DNA from: Exophiala sp. HKRS030
Taxonomy: Eukaryota; Ascomycota; Eurotiomycetes; Chaetothyriales; Herpotrichiellaceae
Reading direction: 5' to 3'
Assembly: GCA_023897205.1 (NCBI GenBank)
Contig: JAHWDD010000005.1
Location: 3,782,001-3,846,000 of the forward strand
Length of the DNA: 64,000 nucleotides
The notes below the pieces were generated by a model. It was not told where the DNA came from. It worked only from the letters and a program-made list of their open reading frames with translations, and ran no database searches. This document shows positions 13,021 to 23,516 of this stretch, piece by piece. The translations under genes were made by a program, and so were the position numbers. Each line of letters opens with the position of its first letter. Positions within the stretch are counted from its first letter, which is position 1.

Positions 13021-14067
13021 GTTGCCTGTTGGGTAGGTAGTAATGAACAGTCGTTTCTGCGGAGCAGGAAGCTGATTGCCCGAAAGGTCCAGTACTCCAG
13101 AGGCTTGACCGATTGCACACCAGTCGGGTTTCGAAGACGAAATAATAGAGTCGTCGATTAACTCCAGAATACTACAACGACATCAAGGTATGCGACATCC
13201 AAACCTCTCGAGGAAATCTTAAATCTCAATGACGCAGCCAGAACAACGAAGGGCTAAAATTCCAGGTTGATCCATAGACAGCCGTCAAATTTGCAAGACT
13301 GCCAGTATCGAACAGGAAACACTGAAGGGAAAAACGACTCTTACCTGAAATGGCCAGCCGTTGAAGGAGGGAGAAAAAACCCACATTGAGCTCCCATTGT
13401 GCCCGTCAGACGGAGGTTGAGGGGCGGTTCATGCACTGGACCTGGTGGATTACAGCGTGTTAATTTTCTTTCATTGCCCGGTGATAGCATTGCTCCCTGG
13501 CATGGAGGGACAGACAGCATGGTCGATACTAGAGCAGAATCATGACGTTGGGCTGTGGTAGGAAAAGAGGATCATCGGTCGTCTTTAGACTTTTGCTAAC
13601 TAACTAGTTGGAGTGGGGGACGGTTGGCGGGCACGTGAACAGCATGGGGTTTTGGCCAGCAAGATCGGAATTGAAAAAAGGCCATGGTAGGAGGAGACCG
13701 GGAATACTTCTACAATACGTCAATTGTTAGCCTGGCGCTTTATGTGAGCAACTGGATTTCGTGGATGATTTTCCTCTGGCCCTGGGCTTGCTGTTCTGTG
13801 AGAATATTATGTCAAGAATATTATCCACATCTTCCTGTCAAACGGGTGTCGTACGCAATAATAAACATTAGCACAACGGCCAAATCAGTGAGTCTTGATA
13901 TCGTATCTTCTAGTAATATATGCTGCGTGCGTCGGCGTACTGTGTTACCCAAAAGTCGTAGGCATCGCTTTACACTCTCATTGTCCAATCGTACTGTTCG
14001 TCCAAAACTGGCTTCTTTCGTCGTGAATTCTGAACGATGAATAAATGTCTCCAACCTTCAAATCGTT
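13021..14067. other. Intergenic region upstream of the sugar transporter
   Basis: About 1.05 kb holding the promoter of the sugar transporter and the 3' flank of the EamA-family gene. The stretch 13690-14040 is more AT-rich. The small open frames there show no membrane or domain pattern. Nothing else seen. Confidence 0.5.
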
Positions 14068-15843
14068 CTATGAACGCAACTCACGCAATTCCAAACTCTC
14101 CACCGGCCCGTGACGATCTCGTTGCATGTCTTTGACCGGCTCGGTGTCTGAATCATCATCGTCCCCAACATCGTACAGAAGGCCGGTCGTTTCGGCATTT
14201 TCTGTTTCTTCGATCGTCGTGTCTCCACCTTTTCCTGGCATGGACCTTGTCCTGGCTTTCTTTCCTCTGGAATCATGACTATCATGGCTCTCTTTTTCGT
14301 CTTTGTCTCTTGCACTTGCGACCCATACCGCACCGGCCAAGATCAAAACACTCCCGATCCAACTCCATGTACCAGGCGTGACCCCAAAAACAAATTTATC
14401 TCCAGCCAATGCAAAAAGCATCTGGGTATACACCATGCTTGTCGCTCGAGTGCCAGAGGAGCTAGGTTTTGGCCGGGCTGTGGCTGGAATTGCGTCCCTT
14501 GTTGCATCAATCTCGGCGCTGAGGCGTCGGTCAGGGGTAGACGCAGATATCGGTATTGTAGTATCATTGGCTTCAACGTCTCTAAATTTGTGTCTGTTGC
14601 GAGTTTGACCGGAGTCACCTGTCAGGCTTGTGCCTCCGTAAGCTAGCCCAGCTGTAAGTAAGAATTGCATGCAGAAGCCGCAAAAGCCCAAACTCAGCAA
14701 TAACGCCCACTCCATAAGATTGCCTGGAAATCGGAATTTGACATCTGGGAAGACGATTAACGCGACCAATGTGACAATAGTGCACCAAACGCTAAAGTAG
14801 TTGATGCTGATGAAGGCATGGGCTCTTTTCCCAATCGTCCGAATACTTGTCAGAGCTCCGGTTGCACCCAGCACGCCGAGCATTGCTATTCCTATGGCCA
14901 TCAAGTGTTCTTCCTGAGTTGGTGGTTGAGGGCCCGAGGGGTCGGTGACGGTTGAATTTGCCGAAGTGGTAAACCCGTCGGTCGGTGAAGTAGGTGGTGG
15001 AGGAGATTGTGAGGTGATGGCCTTGAACAGACTAGCCGGCTGTGCGATAAATACAACTCCAACCAAACTTACAAAACTGGCGAGTTGTTGCTGTTTGGTA
15101 AAAGTCTGTCCTGGTATGACAAAACTGCACAGATAGCAGGTCAAGATGGGACTCAAAAAGGTCAGAACTGTAGCTTCACTGAGTGGCAAGTATAGGAGAC
15201 TGAAATACAATCCAAAGACGCCAAAGAAACCCGAGAGTCCACGAATGATAAGTAGCCAACGGACTTCACGGGCCCCGAAAGGGAAATGAGGGACTGCTTT
15301 TGTATAGATACCATAACTGGTACATAGCAGTGCAGTGATGGATTGTCGAGCAAAGAGGATCTGAAATGGATGCATGGGCTCGCCATGGGGACCAGGAGTT
15401 TCGAGTAATCGGGTGGAAATGTTCATGCCGGCACCGAAGATCTGGGAGAGTAAAACGAGCATGGCGCCATAGTTTGTGATATAGAATGAATGTAAGGCGG
15501 TTCGGTAGCGTGAGCGAGCAGAGCCGGCATTGGGAGAAGTTGCGACATCATGCGAGATGCTTCGAATCAGCGGATGAGTGGTTTGAAATTCATTGGAATG
15601 AATGGATAATTCGGACAGTTCTGAATAGGTGCTGTCGAGAGACGGTCGTGAAGGTGGACGGAATGCTGGGGTATCAATGTTTGACCTTCGCGATGATGTC
15701 GGGGATTCATTGAGGGCGACAGGACTCGGAATTGTTTGAGAAGTAGAAGATGATGCCGATGGGCTAGTTTTGATATTGTTATCGATTGATTCTGACGTGC
15801 TGGAATGAGCGAGGCCACTGGACGAGGGTTTGGAGATGGACAT
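14068..15843 (-). CDS. EamA/DMT-superfamily membrane transporter (SLC35G-like)
   Basis: Member of the drug/metabolite transporter superfamily with two EamA halves, about ten membrane helices. Substrate unknown. Single exon. The frame is open up to 16110, but I prefer the ATG at 15843 (MSISKPSSSG), giving 591 aa, because the upstream extension has no domain character. A long Ser/Thr-rich N-terminal tail precedes the first helix (NYGAMLVLLSQIFGAGMN). Next come FQILFARQSITALLC, WLLIIRGLSGFFGVFGLYFS, LPLSEATVLTFLSPILTCYL and, in the second half, SINYFSVWCTIVTLVALIVF and GTWSWIGSVLILAGAVWVA. A cytosolic insert of about 70 residues separates LAYGGTSLTGDSG from the last pair of helices, where SMVYTQMLFALAGDKFVFG resumes the EamA pattern. 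The C-terminal tail is acidic and charged. Confidence 0.85.
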   Translation of the reverse strand: MSISKPSSSGLAHSSTSESIDNNIKTSPSASSSTSQTIPSPVALNESPTSSRRSNIDTPAFRPPSRPSLDSTYSELSELSIHSNEFQTTHPLIRSISHDVATSPNAGSARSRYRTALHSFYITNYGAMLVLLSQIFGAGMNISTRLLETPGPHGEPMHPFQILFARQSITALLCTSYGIYTKAVPHFPFGAREVRWLLIIRGLSGFFGVFGLYFSLLYLPLSEATVLTFLSPILTCYLCSFVIPGQTFTKQQQLASFVSLVGVVFIAQPASLFKAITSQSPPPPTSPTDGFTTSANSTVTDPSGPQPPTQEEHLMAIGIAMLGVLGATGALTSIRTIGKRAHAFISINYFSVWCTIVTLVALIVFPDVKFRFPGNLMEWALLLSLGFCGFCMQFLLTAGLAYGGTSLTGDSGQTRNRHKFRDVEANDTTIPISASTPDRRLSAEIDATRDAIPATARPKPSSSGTRATSMVYTQMLFALAGDKFVFGVTPGTWSWIGSVLILAGAVWVASARDKDEKESHDSHDSRGKKARTRSMPGKGGDTTIEETENAETTGLLYDVGDDDDSDTEPVKDMQRDRHGPVESLELRELRS

Positions 15844-16790
15844 AATCTGCCATTCCAACGGCGGGAGCCTGACGAGTTGACAAGTTGACAAGCGGACCAA
15901 ATATACGTCACACGGAGCCCCGTGCGTACCTATTCGGATAGGTTTATGACTGGTATCGATAAAGATGCCCTCGATCGGGTGTGGGGTTGCTCGCGTAAAG
16001 GAACAGAATGTTATGATACACTCTGAGGGATGTCGGGAAGGACTGTATGGTAAGACAGAAATAAAGAGAGGATTGGCAAGATGAGAATGTAAGAAAGAAA
16101 AAGACTTCAAGGGCGTGAGTCGAGGCTCATCTTACAAATGTGACGAGTTCCACTGGCACCATAGTGGACGTGGCCGTGGCAGTGGCATTGGCAAAAGGCA
16201 GAGGCAGAGGCGGATATTTGTTAGAGGCACGGCATCATCGGCATCATCGGAGGGTCAAATGATGCCAGAGAACCAAAGAGGTACATATATGGACTTTTTC
16301 CATTCACACAAGAGCCAGGGTACCCATTTGTACCTATTAGTATCTAGTAGTACCTCAGATGCCTCTTTATTAGTGGATGAGAATCTGTGTGCCACGGTGC
16401 CAATCATTCTTGACCCCAGTGACCCTCGCTCGTGCCTCGTGCCAACACCGCGGATTGAGAACGAGTGGATTGGCTCAGAGGCTTTACCCGGAACAGGCAC
16501 CAACAGACACCCTCAACTAACTGGAAGAAAAATAGCAATTCCTAAGCACAACTCCATCACATGCTCAATTCTAGAACTGTGACGATGCCTACATACCTGT
16601 CAGTCATAAGGTCCTCCACGGAGCCCTGGGAAAAGCAGTATCACAGATTCCCAGTGGCCGACCGTTCGAGAGTTCGAGAGTAGACAAAGACCAAAAAAGA
16701 CACAAGAAACATTGGTTGTACACGAATCCCTCCTTTTTCATTTCCATCTGACGATACATCACACATCCCTCTACTTAGTTAATTGGGTAT
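15844..16790. other. Intergenic region between EamA gene and NEM1
   Basis: Promoter of the EamA-family gene and 3' flank of NEM1. At 16279-16357 there is a cluster of GTAC-containing words (AGGTAC, GGTACCC, GTACCTA, GTACCTC). A GTGGC/GGCAGAGGC-rich stretch lies at 16166-16212. No gene seen. Confidence 0.5.
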
Positions 16791-18413
16791 CTAATTATGC
16801 TGTGAAGCCGCCTCTGCCTCACCACGCCTCAGAGCCAGGACAGCTCTCACATCCGTCGCGTACTGCAACGCCTCTAACATGGGTATCAGATGAAGTAAAT
16901 CATTATCGGATGGGTCGTTGATCCATCCCTCAATAGGAATTGCGTTGTCTGCATGATGACCAGTCAGTTCTGCCTTGTTCCCTCGAACAAACACCCAGCA
17001 ATTCGACTCACCTTCATGGAAAATGTAACTGACGGGACTATTGTCCAGAATGATGACCTTGCTCAAATCAGGTTCAATGCTGCTCAAATCTTTAATGTAT
17101 GCTCCGTTGCGGAATGTACAATGCTGTCGATAATATCTAGCCGCGAAGTATTTGCGCTCCACCTCGAGCCAATCAACCACAGGATCGGCATATTCTTGAA
17201 CCGATGCTGTAAAGACGACGAGCTTATACCACTTGGCTACTTTGCGTAAGAACTCGTCACAGAATGGTCGCTTGTGCACATAGTATAGGATGGGGTGATG
17301 AGGTCCAATCACTGGACTGGCTTGTCCGGGTTGAGGACTAGATAGTGCCACCGGCGCATTCAACTTGACCTCAACCATGTGTCCTGACGACATTCGACCG
17401 CCCTTGGCCAGAGAATGGATCAGGGTCTCGTCCAAGTCCAAGATCAATGTCTTTTGCTGCAGTGGCTGTCCTGCACGTGGGGGTGACCGAGGGATCAGGT
17501 TCGAGTACGATGGTTGGCGGCGCGGTGTCAATGGGCGTGGCGGTTGCGGCGCATGCGGATATCGAGTGATCCTCAAAGAGGGTGAAGGAGACGTCGGTGA
17601 TTTGATGTTGTCAACGGTCAACGGTGCATTGTCAGCTAACGGGCTTGCAGCTTTCTTCTGCTTGCGTCTCTTGACAGCGTCATTTTGCTCCTTGATCCTG
17701 ATGGAAGATCTCCGAGTTTCCGACTCTTCGCGCGCCACCGTCTGCTTAGCTTTCGGCCGGATCTGGGAATTTTGGTTCTTGCGCAGTTCCATATCAGAGT
17801 CCGAACTCAACGAGTTGAGCGAGTCGCTGGAATATGAATGGTCTAGCTTTCCGCGTAGAGCCCGAGTCGTCGGCTTCTCCGACAGTAAAGCATCCTTGCT
17901 AGTCGCAGAGAGGCCGACAGCTTTGGAGACGCCACTCAACGAAGCACGGTCTCGCCTTGGTCGTTGTGGTAAAAAGGTGAAATTGCCTTCGTTGTCTCTG
18001 AAGCACTTTGCGACATAAACAACAGGGGCTCCTATTGCGGCAAGAAGAGCCGTGATGGCGTCTGCTATACTTTTGACCAAGCGCCGCCAGCCAGTGTCCC
18101 ATTCGGTCAACTGCTTCTGATCTGTCGAGCTCAACAAGGATGATTTCTCATCTTGCTCGTCATCGTCATCGTCATCCTCGTTCTTGAAGGTCGGCTCGTC
18201 GCTCGAGGAGAGAGGTGCTGAGGCCAGAACTTCGGATAAGCGAGACTGTACTTGACTGCTGATAGTAGGAACATGCTCAGCGCTGTAGGTTCTGCCTCTG
18301 AGCGTCTCGTCATTGTAATCCTTGCCCAACAATTCACCCTGGGATCTGGAGCGTGGACGAGGAGGTTGGGATTGACCGATGACTCGGGAGGAAATGAGGT
18401 TGAGGGAGTTCAT
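16791..18413 (-). CDS. NEM1: NEM1-like phosphatase (Nem1-Spo7 complex catalytic subunit)
   Basis: HAD-family FCP1/SCP-like serine/threonine phosphatase. The Nem1-Spo7 complex at the nuclear envelope/ER dephosphorylates Pah1 lipin and so balances triglyceride against phospholipid synthesis. The ATG at 18413 starts a disordered Ser/Arg-rich N-terminus. A membrane-proximal helix follows (SIADAITALLAAIGAPVVYVAK, about residues 112-133). The catalytic domain begins near residue 326 with the DLDET nucleophile motif (LILDLDETLIHSL), then KRPFCDEFLRKVAKWY, VVFTASVQEYADPVVDWLE, YRQHCTFRNGAYIKDLS and VIILDNSPVSYIFHE. The reading frame is open throughout, but 16949-17011 is best read as an intron of 63 nt (GTGAGT...ATGCAG). 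Removing it yields FHEDNAIPIEGW, as in orthologues, and a 519 aa protein instead of 540. The next gene, eIF2B beta, is divergent. Confidence 0.93.
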   Translation of the reverse strand: MNSLNLISSRVIGQSQPPRPRSRSQGELLGKDYNDETLRGRTYSAEHVPTISSQVQSRLSEVLASAPLSSSDEPTFKNEDDDDDDEQDEKSSLLSSTDQKQLTEWDTGWRRLVKSIADAITALLAAIGAPVVYVAKCFRDNEGNFTFLPQRPRRDRASLSGVSKAVGLSATSKDALLSEKPTTRALRGKLDHSYSSDSLNSLSSDSDMELRKNQNSQIRPKAKQTVAREESETRRSSIRIKEQNDAVKRRKQKKAASPLADNAPLTVDNIKSPTSPSPSLRITRYPHAPQPPRPLTPRRQPSYSNLIPRSPPRAGQPLQQKTLILDLDETLIHSLAKGGRMSSGHMVEVKLNAPVALSSPQPGQASPVIGPHHPILYYVHKRPFCDEFLRKVAKWYKLVVFTASVQEYADPVVDWLEVERKYFAARYYRQHCTFRNGAYIKDLSSIEPDLSKVIILDNSPVSYIFHEGESNCWVFVRGNKAELTGHHADNAIPIEGWINDPSDNDLLHLIPMLEALQYATDVRAVLALRRGEAEAASQHN

Positions 18414-19743
18414 TGTCCTGCGGCGAGGTTCGGACTCTGGTTATAGAGACCTCGCGAACAAGGTGGCCGGCGAAGAGGTAGGAAGGGGAAGGCTGCGGCG
18501 TATGTGCCGTCGGCAGGTGTAGTGGAGGACAAGTTATGATGGCATGGCGGCGTGGCAGTGGCAGTGGTAATGGTGGTGGGAATAACAAGTCAGAGTGCTG
18601 AGAGCCTGGGTCCAAGTTTGAGAACTGAGAGGTGGACTGAACGATAGTGGGGAAGTAACAAGAACACCAGGTGTTTTGCGAAGAGCAAATCGGAATGGCT
18701 ATTCGGAGGTAGTACTCCAGTGAAGGTGGGTCAAGGCAGGTCTCTGATAGTGTTTCACATGAACAGAAAGCAGAAGATAAACTGGCACGAGCGGTGCTGT
18801 GGGATCTAGCAGGTCGGTACTGAGATTGATTGATGCCGGAAGTAGTGGGAGGAGAGAGAGGTAAAGAGGACAACAGGAGAAAGCCGGGATAATATTGAAC
18901 GACGACAACAATTGAGGGAAAAGTCAATAAGGACATGGATCACCCCGATCGAATCACCTGTCCTTCCCACCGCGAGTATAAGTATTTACTTATGGGCTCC
19001 TTGGGCCATAGCTGCGCAATAAAGACCCAAGTGCCTTTACCTACAGGACAGGCCGAGGGACGCCCATAGCCTCTCCGCTGAACCTAGGTGTTGTGATCCT
19101 TCCGTAGGGACCTGAGCTCCTCGCATGATCTATCGTCTCCTTACTGAGACATTCTATCATGTGCAAATGGATCAAAGTGACAGTTTCCCACCAGGGGTGC
19201 AACCTGCAGGCTACTTGTCCTAAGGGTCTAACTGGGGCACTCTTAGGTATGTACCTGCTTGGTAGGTTGGCTATCTACTGGGGAGTTGCTGGGCTGACAC
19301 TTTGAGGGCTGGGAGGGAGCTTCCGGGTAAGTTACAGGGGTCTGGAGGCTGAGAAAGGCTGAGACCAAGTGCCTGTTAGGTGCCTGTAGTTACTACGCTT
19401 AGCCATCTTCAAGTGACTGCCTACCCCACTTCGTTCCTTCCTCCACATCCACGTCCTTAGCCACATCGAGTCATAACCACCACGTCTCAAAATATTTTAT
19501 TCTGGCCAAAGCACTCCGGTCAAAGTACATTTGCGAGCTACGTCAGATACAAAACCCTCAACAGACCCTTGGTCGCCGTCATACAATACTGTACACCCAT
19601 CCTATATATCGTACCACCCTGCTGTCCACTGCGGCGATCCTCAGTAACCCACTCCCCTCGGTCTCATCGTTTCAAGGACGAAGGAAACCTCTCGACAAGA
19701 ATCGCACGAGGCCTGCGGTTATTCTTCAGATACGATTGCCTTT
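18414..19743. other. Divergent promoter region (NEM1 / eIF2B beta)
   Basis: About 1.33 kb between two divergent starts. It contains a short palindrome at 18978-18993 and AGGTA/TACCT words at 19242-19270. The stretch 19560-19740 is pyrimidine-rich, as expected for the eIF2B beta leader. No gene recognised. Confidence 0.5.
18978..18993. repeat. 16-base inverted repeat
   Basis: ATAAGTA-TT-TACTTAT: a perfect 7-base inverted repeat with a 2-base spacer, about 565 bases upstream of the NEM1 start. It could be a dimeric transcription factor site. Function not known. Confidence 0.5.
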
Positions 19744-21219
19744 ATGGCACCCTCAACCTCTTCCCTCACTCCTGGCTTTGCCACTTTTCAAAAGCATCTC
19801 TCTACAGAACCCCTAGACTCTTCAATACAATACCTCATCTCGTCAGTAACCCCAACCTCCTCTCATCCCTTCCCTTCCTGTGTCTATCCAATTGCCATCT
19901 AACTCTATGCCAGTCTCCTCAAACGACGTCAAATCAAAGGCTCTAAAAGATGCGCTGTTGCTACTACCATTCTTCTTCTTCGAACCGTCGAGCTCACCAA
20001 ACAAGCCGACTCTACTCGCCTCATACAACGAGTCACTGAAGTTGGCAAAAGACTCATCGATGCTGCTCCCCACGAACCTGCTGTCGGCAACATCGTTCGC
20101 CGAGTTTTGGGTATTATTCGTGAAGAGGATGAGGACGATCAAGCAGCCATCAATAGTCCGGGATATGGCAGCGATTCTGCTTCCGAAGCAGTCACACCCC
20201 TCGAGCAACCCCCATCACGCGTCCTCCCACATTCCGTACTTCCCAATGGTCTCTCCGCTAGTCCATCTCCCTCTCGCGGAGTCACTCCTGCAAGGCCAGC
20301 TCTCCATACAGCCCACACTGGCGCTCAAGGCCTGACCCGGCCCGGCGTTACCTCCATGTTCAGCATCATTTCTCATCCTACCATGCGGCTCGGCGGTGTT
20401 GACTCGCCTCACAGCAATCGCTCGGGTACAGCAACCCCACAAATGACCTCGAGCGGTACCTTATCCAATCTCCGACCTGAAGTCATAAAAGGCATCAAAG
20501 AAATTGTAGACGAGATCTCCGCTGCCGATGATGAAATCTCCTCTGCGGCCCTAGAACAAATCTACCCACATGAAACCATCTTCACATATTCGTCTAGTCT
20601 TACAGTACAACGATTCCTACTCAAGGCCGCCTCCAAACGGAAGTTTACCGTCATTCATGCTGAAGCATATCCCAACAACCACAAGAAAACCCATGGTCAG
20701 ATTGTCGGTGATCGCGATCTTGCGAATGAAGATGAGGACAACCTTCCCAACGATACATTTTCCAAGCCACTCACATCAGCCGGTATCCAAGTAATCCTCG
20801 TTCCGGACTCGGCAGTCTTCGCCGTCATGTCTCGTGCCAATAAAGTCATTCTGGACGCTCACGCGGTTCTGACCAATGGTTCTATAGTTGCCGCCGCAGG
20901 CACAAAGGCCGTCATCAAAGCCGCCAAATTCCACCGTGTCCCTGTGTTAGTCCTAGCTGCCACTTTCAAGCTGACCCCCATGCACGCATATGACCCTTAT
21001 AAGCTAATGGAATATGGAGACGCAAGCAAAGTCGTACCATTCCAAGACAGTGAGCTGAGCAGTGGATTGATCCAAGGAGTCCGAAATCCCTTGTTTGATT
21101 TTGTCGAACCCGGCGACGTAGACCTCTTCGTCACAAACCAGGTTCCGGCAACCGTCTCGAGCGGCTATCTGTATCGTGTGGTCAGGGATCAATATCGGGA
21201 CGAAGATCTAGTACTATGA
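19744..21219 (+). CDS. GCD7: Translation initiation factor eIF2B subunit beta
   Basis: Regulatory subunit of eIF2B, the guanine-nucleotide exchange factor for eIF2. With alpha and delta it senses phosphorylated eIF2. Exon 1 is 19744-19841 (MAPSTSSLTPGFATFQKHL), then a 72 nt intron (GTCAGT...TGCCAG), then exon 2 at 19914-21219; 467 aa. The join gives YLISLLKRRQIKGSKRCAVA, the family N-terminus, followed by GNIVRRVLGIIREEDE. A disordered Ser/Pro insert follows near residues 135-215. The Rossmann-like C-terminal domain carries EIISTYSSS-type sequence (ETIFTYSSSLTVQRFLLKA), VIHAEAYPNNHKKTHG, VILVPDSAVFAVMSRANKVI, GSIVAAAGTKAVIKAAKFH and FKLTPMHAYDP. The start rests on similarity of the first 30 residues to fungal homologues and the total length divisible by three. 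Confidence 0.95.
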
Positions 21220-21583
21220 ATAACGAAAATAGACTCTGAGCGCTCTCAGTTCAAGACTACTATTGATACCCTCTGATAATCCTTACGATGTATGCCATGC
21301 TGAGTGAACAAGAATCTCTGTACAATCATGAGCAGCCTAATGTAGAAAGGAGCGGTACCGGCCAACGCGAGCCAACTCACTTACTCATTCACTACCCATA
21401 CAGTATTTTTTATATGATACATATCTTGTCTCAAGCCCATCCATCACGAGCACAAGACTAGACCGACCCACTCAGGCAAGAACTCGCCGCCACCGCCCTA
21501 GTTAGACACGACGACGTCCGAATCGCTTCTCAAGGCAGCAGCTGGAATATTGCATGCCCACGTACGAGGTTGGTTCATCATCA
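21220..21583. other. Convergent 3' region (eIF2B beta / bL17m)
   Basis: 364 bases between two convergent stop codons. Presumably holds both 3' UTRs. An AT-rich patch near 21400-21425 (GTATTTTTTATATGATACATA) could serve cleavage and polyadenylation. Nothing else seen. Confidence 0.4.
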
Positions 21584-22623
21584 TCAAGCTGCTCTCTGCT
21601 GCACACGCCTCTTTGTCGCAGCCCTCCTGGCCTTTCTGCTACCGCCGACCCGGAGACCCGATCTCGGCGTCGCTGCTGCGTGTCTCAACGCGTGCCTGTC
21701 GATCTTCCCTCCGGAATGACCTGGCGCCATAGGTGGTGAGATGTCCTCCCACTCGGCCTCGGCATCTTCTTCAATGTCTTTTTCTTCTGCCTCTGGATTT
21801 CGGCCTTGTTCTCGGCTCTTGCTCTTGTTGTTATTGCTATTGCTATTGTATTCGTTTTCTCGCACAGCCTTCACCTCCTGAGCCAGATCGGCATCGACAT
21901 CGACATCGGCGTCTGGTCCGATCTCTCCTTTGAGGGAGAACCGCTTGACTGCTTTTTCCAGCACGTCGATGCCGTCTTCTCTGAATCGTGTGACCTTCCG
22001 CACATTGACGGCTGTGAGTTCGCGCATGGGCATCTCTAGCTCCTGCTCGCGCGCCAGCGCCCGCACTGTCATGTCAAACCGTACATCTCTTGGTCCGTCT
22101 ACTAGACACAGGATTGCCGATGGGGCGTTGTCGTCCTTTGTGGGCTCTTGCCTCAATACCCGTGTGTAGCCGCCGGGACGGGATGCATATCGCGTTCGTA
22201 GTGGACCAAAGAGCTTCTCGATGTGTTTGTGTGGTTCCTGTTGATGGCACGGACAATGTCAGTGGTGGATTGAGAAGGGTAAAAAGATAGGTAGACAATG
22301 GCTGCGAGTAAGAGTAATGGTGATATAGTCGATTTCACGTCATAGGAAGGAGAGTATACACAGCGGGAGAGGAAGAAGGGCAGAGTTCAAGAGGATGGAA
22401 GCGCCGTTCTACTTACGAAGAAAATCTGCTGAGCCTGGTTCCGAGCCGCGCCTGTATTCCTCTTTCCCAATGTGATGAGTTTTTCCGCCAGCCGCTGTGC
22501 TTCTTTGGCTTTGGCGTATGTCGTGGAAATCGCCTCGTGTTCGATCAGTGCCGTCACCAGGTTGCGGAGCAGCGACTGTCGATGTGAAGACGACCTTGAC
22601 AGGTGCCGATATTTGATCGCCAT
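21584..22623 (-). CDS. MRPL8: Mitochondrial large-subunit ribosomal protein bL17m
   Basis: Mitochondrial homologue of bacterial L17, which lies at the polypeptide exit-tunnel side of the large subunit. Exon 1 is 22623-22417 (69 codons: KYRHLSRSSSHRQSLLRNLV, ALIEHEAISTTYAKAKEAQRLAEKLITLGKR). The intron is 22416-22238 (GTAAGT...CAACAG, 179 nt), and exon 2 is 22237-21584. The junction gives QQIFF-EPHKHIEKLFGPLRTRYASRPGGYTRVLR, the conserved L17 core. The total of 286 aa is longer than bacterial L17 (about 120). The extra C-terminus has alternating Asp/Val, an Asn/Ser/Lys stretch, an acidic block and a basic end (RKARRAATKRR), likely a fungal mitoribosome extension. No cleavable presequence is obvious before the L17 start, as is common for this protein. 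Confidence 0.93.
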
Positions 22624-23516
22624 TGTTTAATATGATTCCAGGACTTCCTGTATTCTCTTGTCCGTCCTGTCGTCGGCGTGTGCCGAGCGGGTTTGATCGT
22701 TGGGATTGCCTGGTTTCGGGGACAAGGGGATTTTGATGCGTATGGGACTGAAGTCGTGATCGACGAGCTTTGCTTGGTGGTCTCCTCGGGGAACGACAGG
22801 AGCATGCAGCGGGTTGAAACTATGGGTGTGAGAGAAGTTACCGAACTTCCGAACGTTGGAAGAGATGTATACTCGGCTCCCGTGGTCAATCGTAGGCGCT
22901 GGGAATCAGAGCATGGTAGAAGTAGAGAGAGATGCAGTGGTCAAGGGCAAATAATGCTGCTAACAATTTTTGGGGTTCGTCTCGAACAAGCAGCTTTCGG
23001 CTGCTTTTGACTTTCCTCCAATCACAGTCGGGGTTCCCGGGTGCTCGAGGTCCCGCAATACCAATCCTCTGCGCAGTGGTCTTTGCATTAGTACGACTCT
23101 TCTGTTCTTTTAATATTGATGTGTTTCTCTTATTTCTGCTACTGCGTCTCCTAAGTGTACGTAATCAAGGGTATCATGTTCTACTTTGTCTCGTTACCAA
23201 TCCCGAAAAATGAAAGAAAAGAGAGCCGTGAAGCCGTGCATCTTCCCCCTCTCCTTCACGGTTTTATGCTTCCAGCTTCAATAAGTTCGGACTCTCAATT
23301 CGAGATGCCACCTTCGTCTTTTTGTTGTACCTATTTGGGCATCACACTGCAATGTGGATGCCGATGCAAGAATCGCGATGTTCACGCTTTTTGGTCCCCC
23401 TTCTTTCCCTCTGCATAAGGGTGGAAAGATGTTTTGGGGGTATGCGTTTGCATAACGGCCAGATGGTCATGTATAGCCTTTTGTCTTATCCTAGTCGTCC
23501 GATCATTGGCAGATGT
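22624..23516. other. Intergenic region between bL17m and DUF4203-like gene
   Basis: 893 bases holding the promoter of the ribosomal protein gene and the 3' flank of the next gene. Short open frames only. A T-rich patch lies at 23098-23140. Nothing recognised. Confidence 0.4.

Noticed and set aside
13684..14040. Possible plus-strand gene of 118 codons
   Set aside because: Composition is AT-rich intergenic, with no domain, no partner exon and no leader features.
14275..14646. Plus-strand open frame inside the EamA gene
   Set aside because: It overlaps clear membrane helices on the other strand and has no domain pattern of its own.
15844..16110. N-terminal extension of the EamA transporter to 16110
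   Set aside because: The sequence upstream of 15843 has no domain pattern and looks like translated leader; the downstream Met starts a typical disordered tail.
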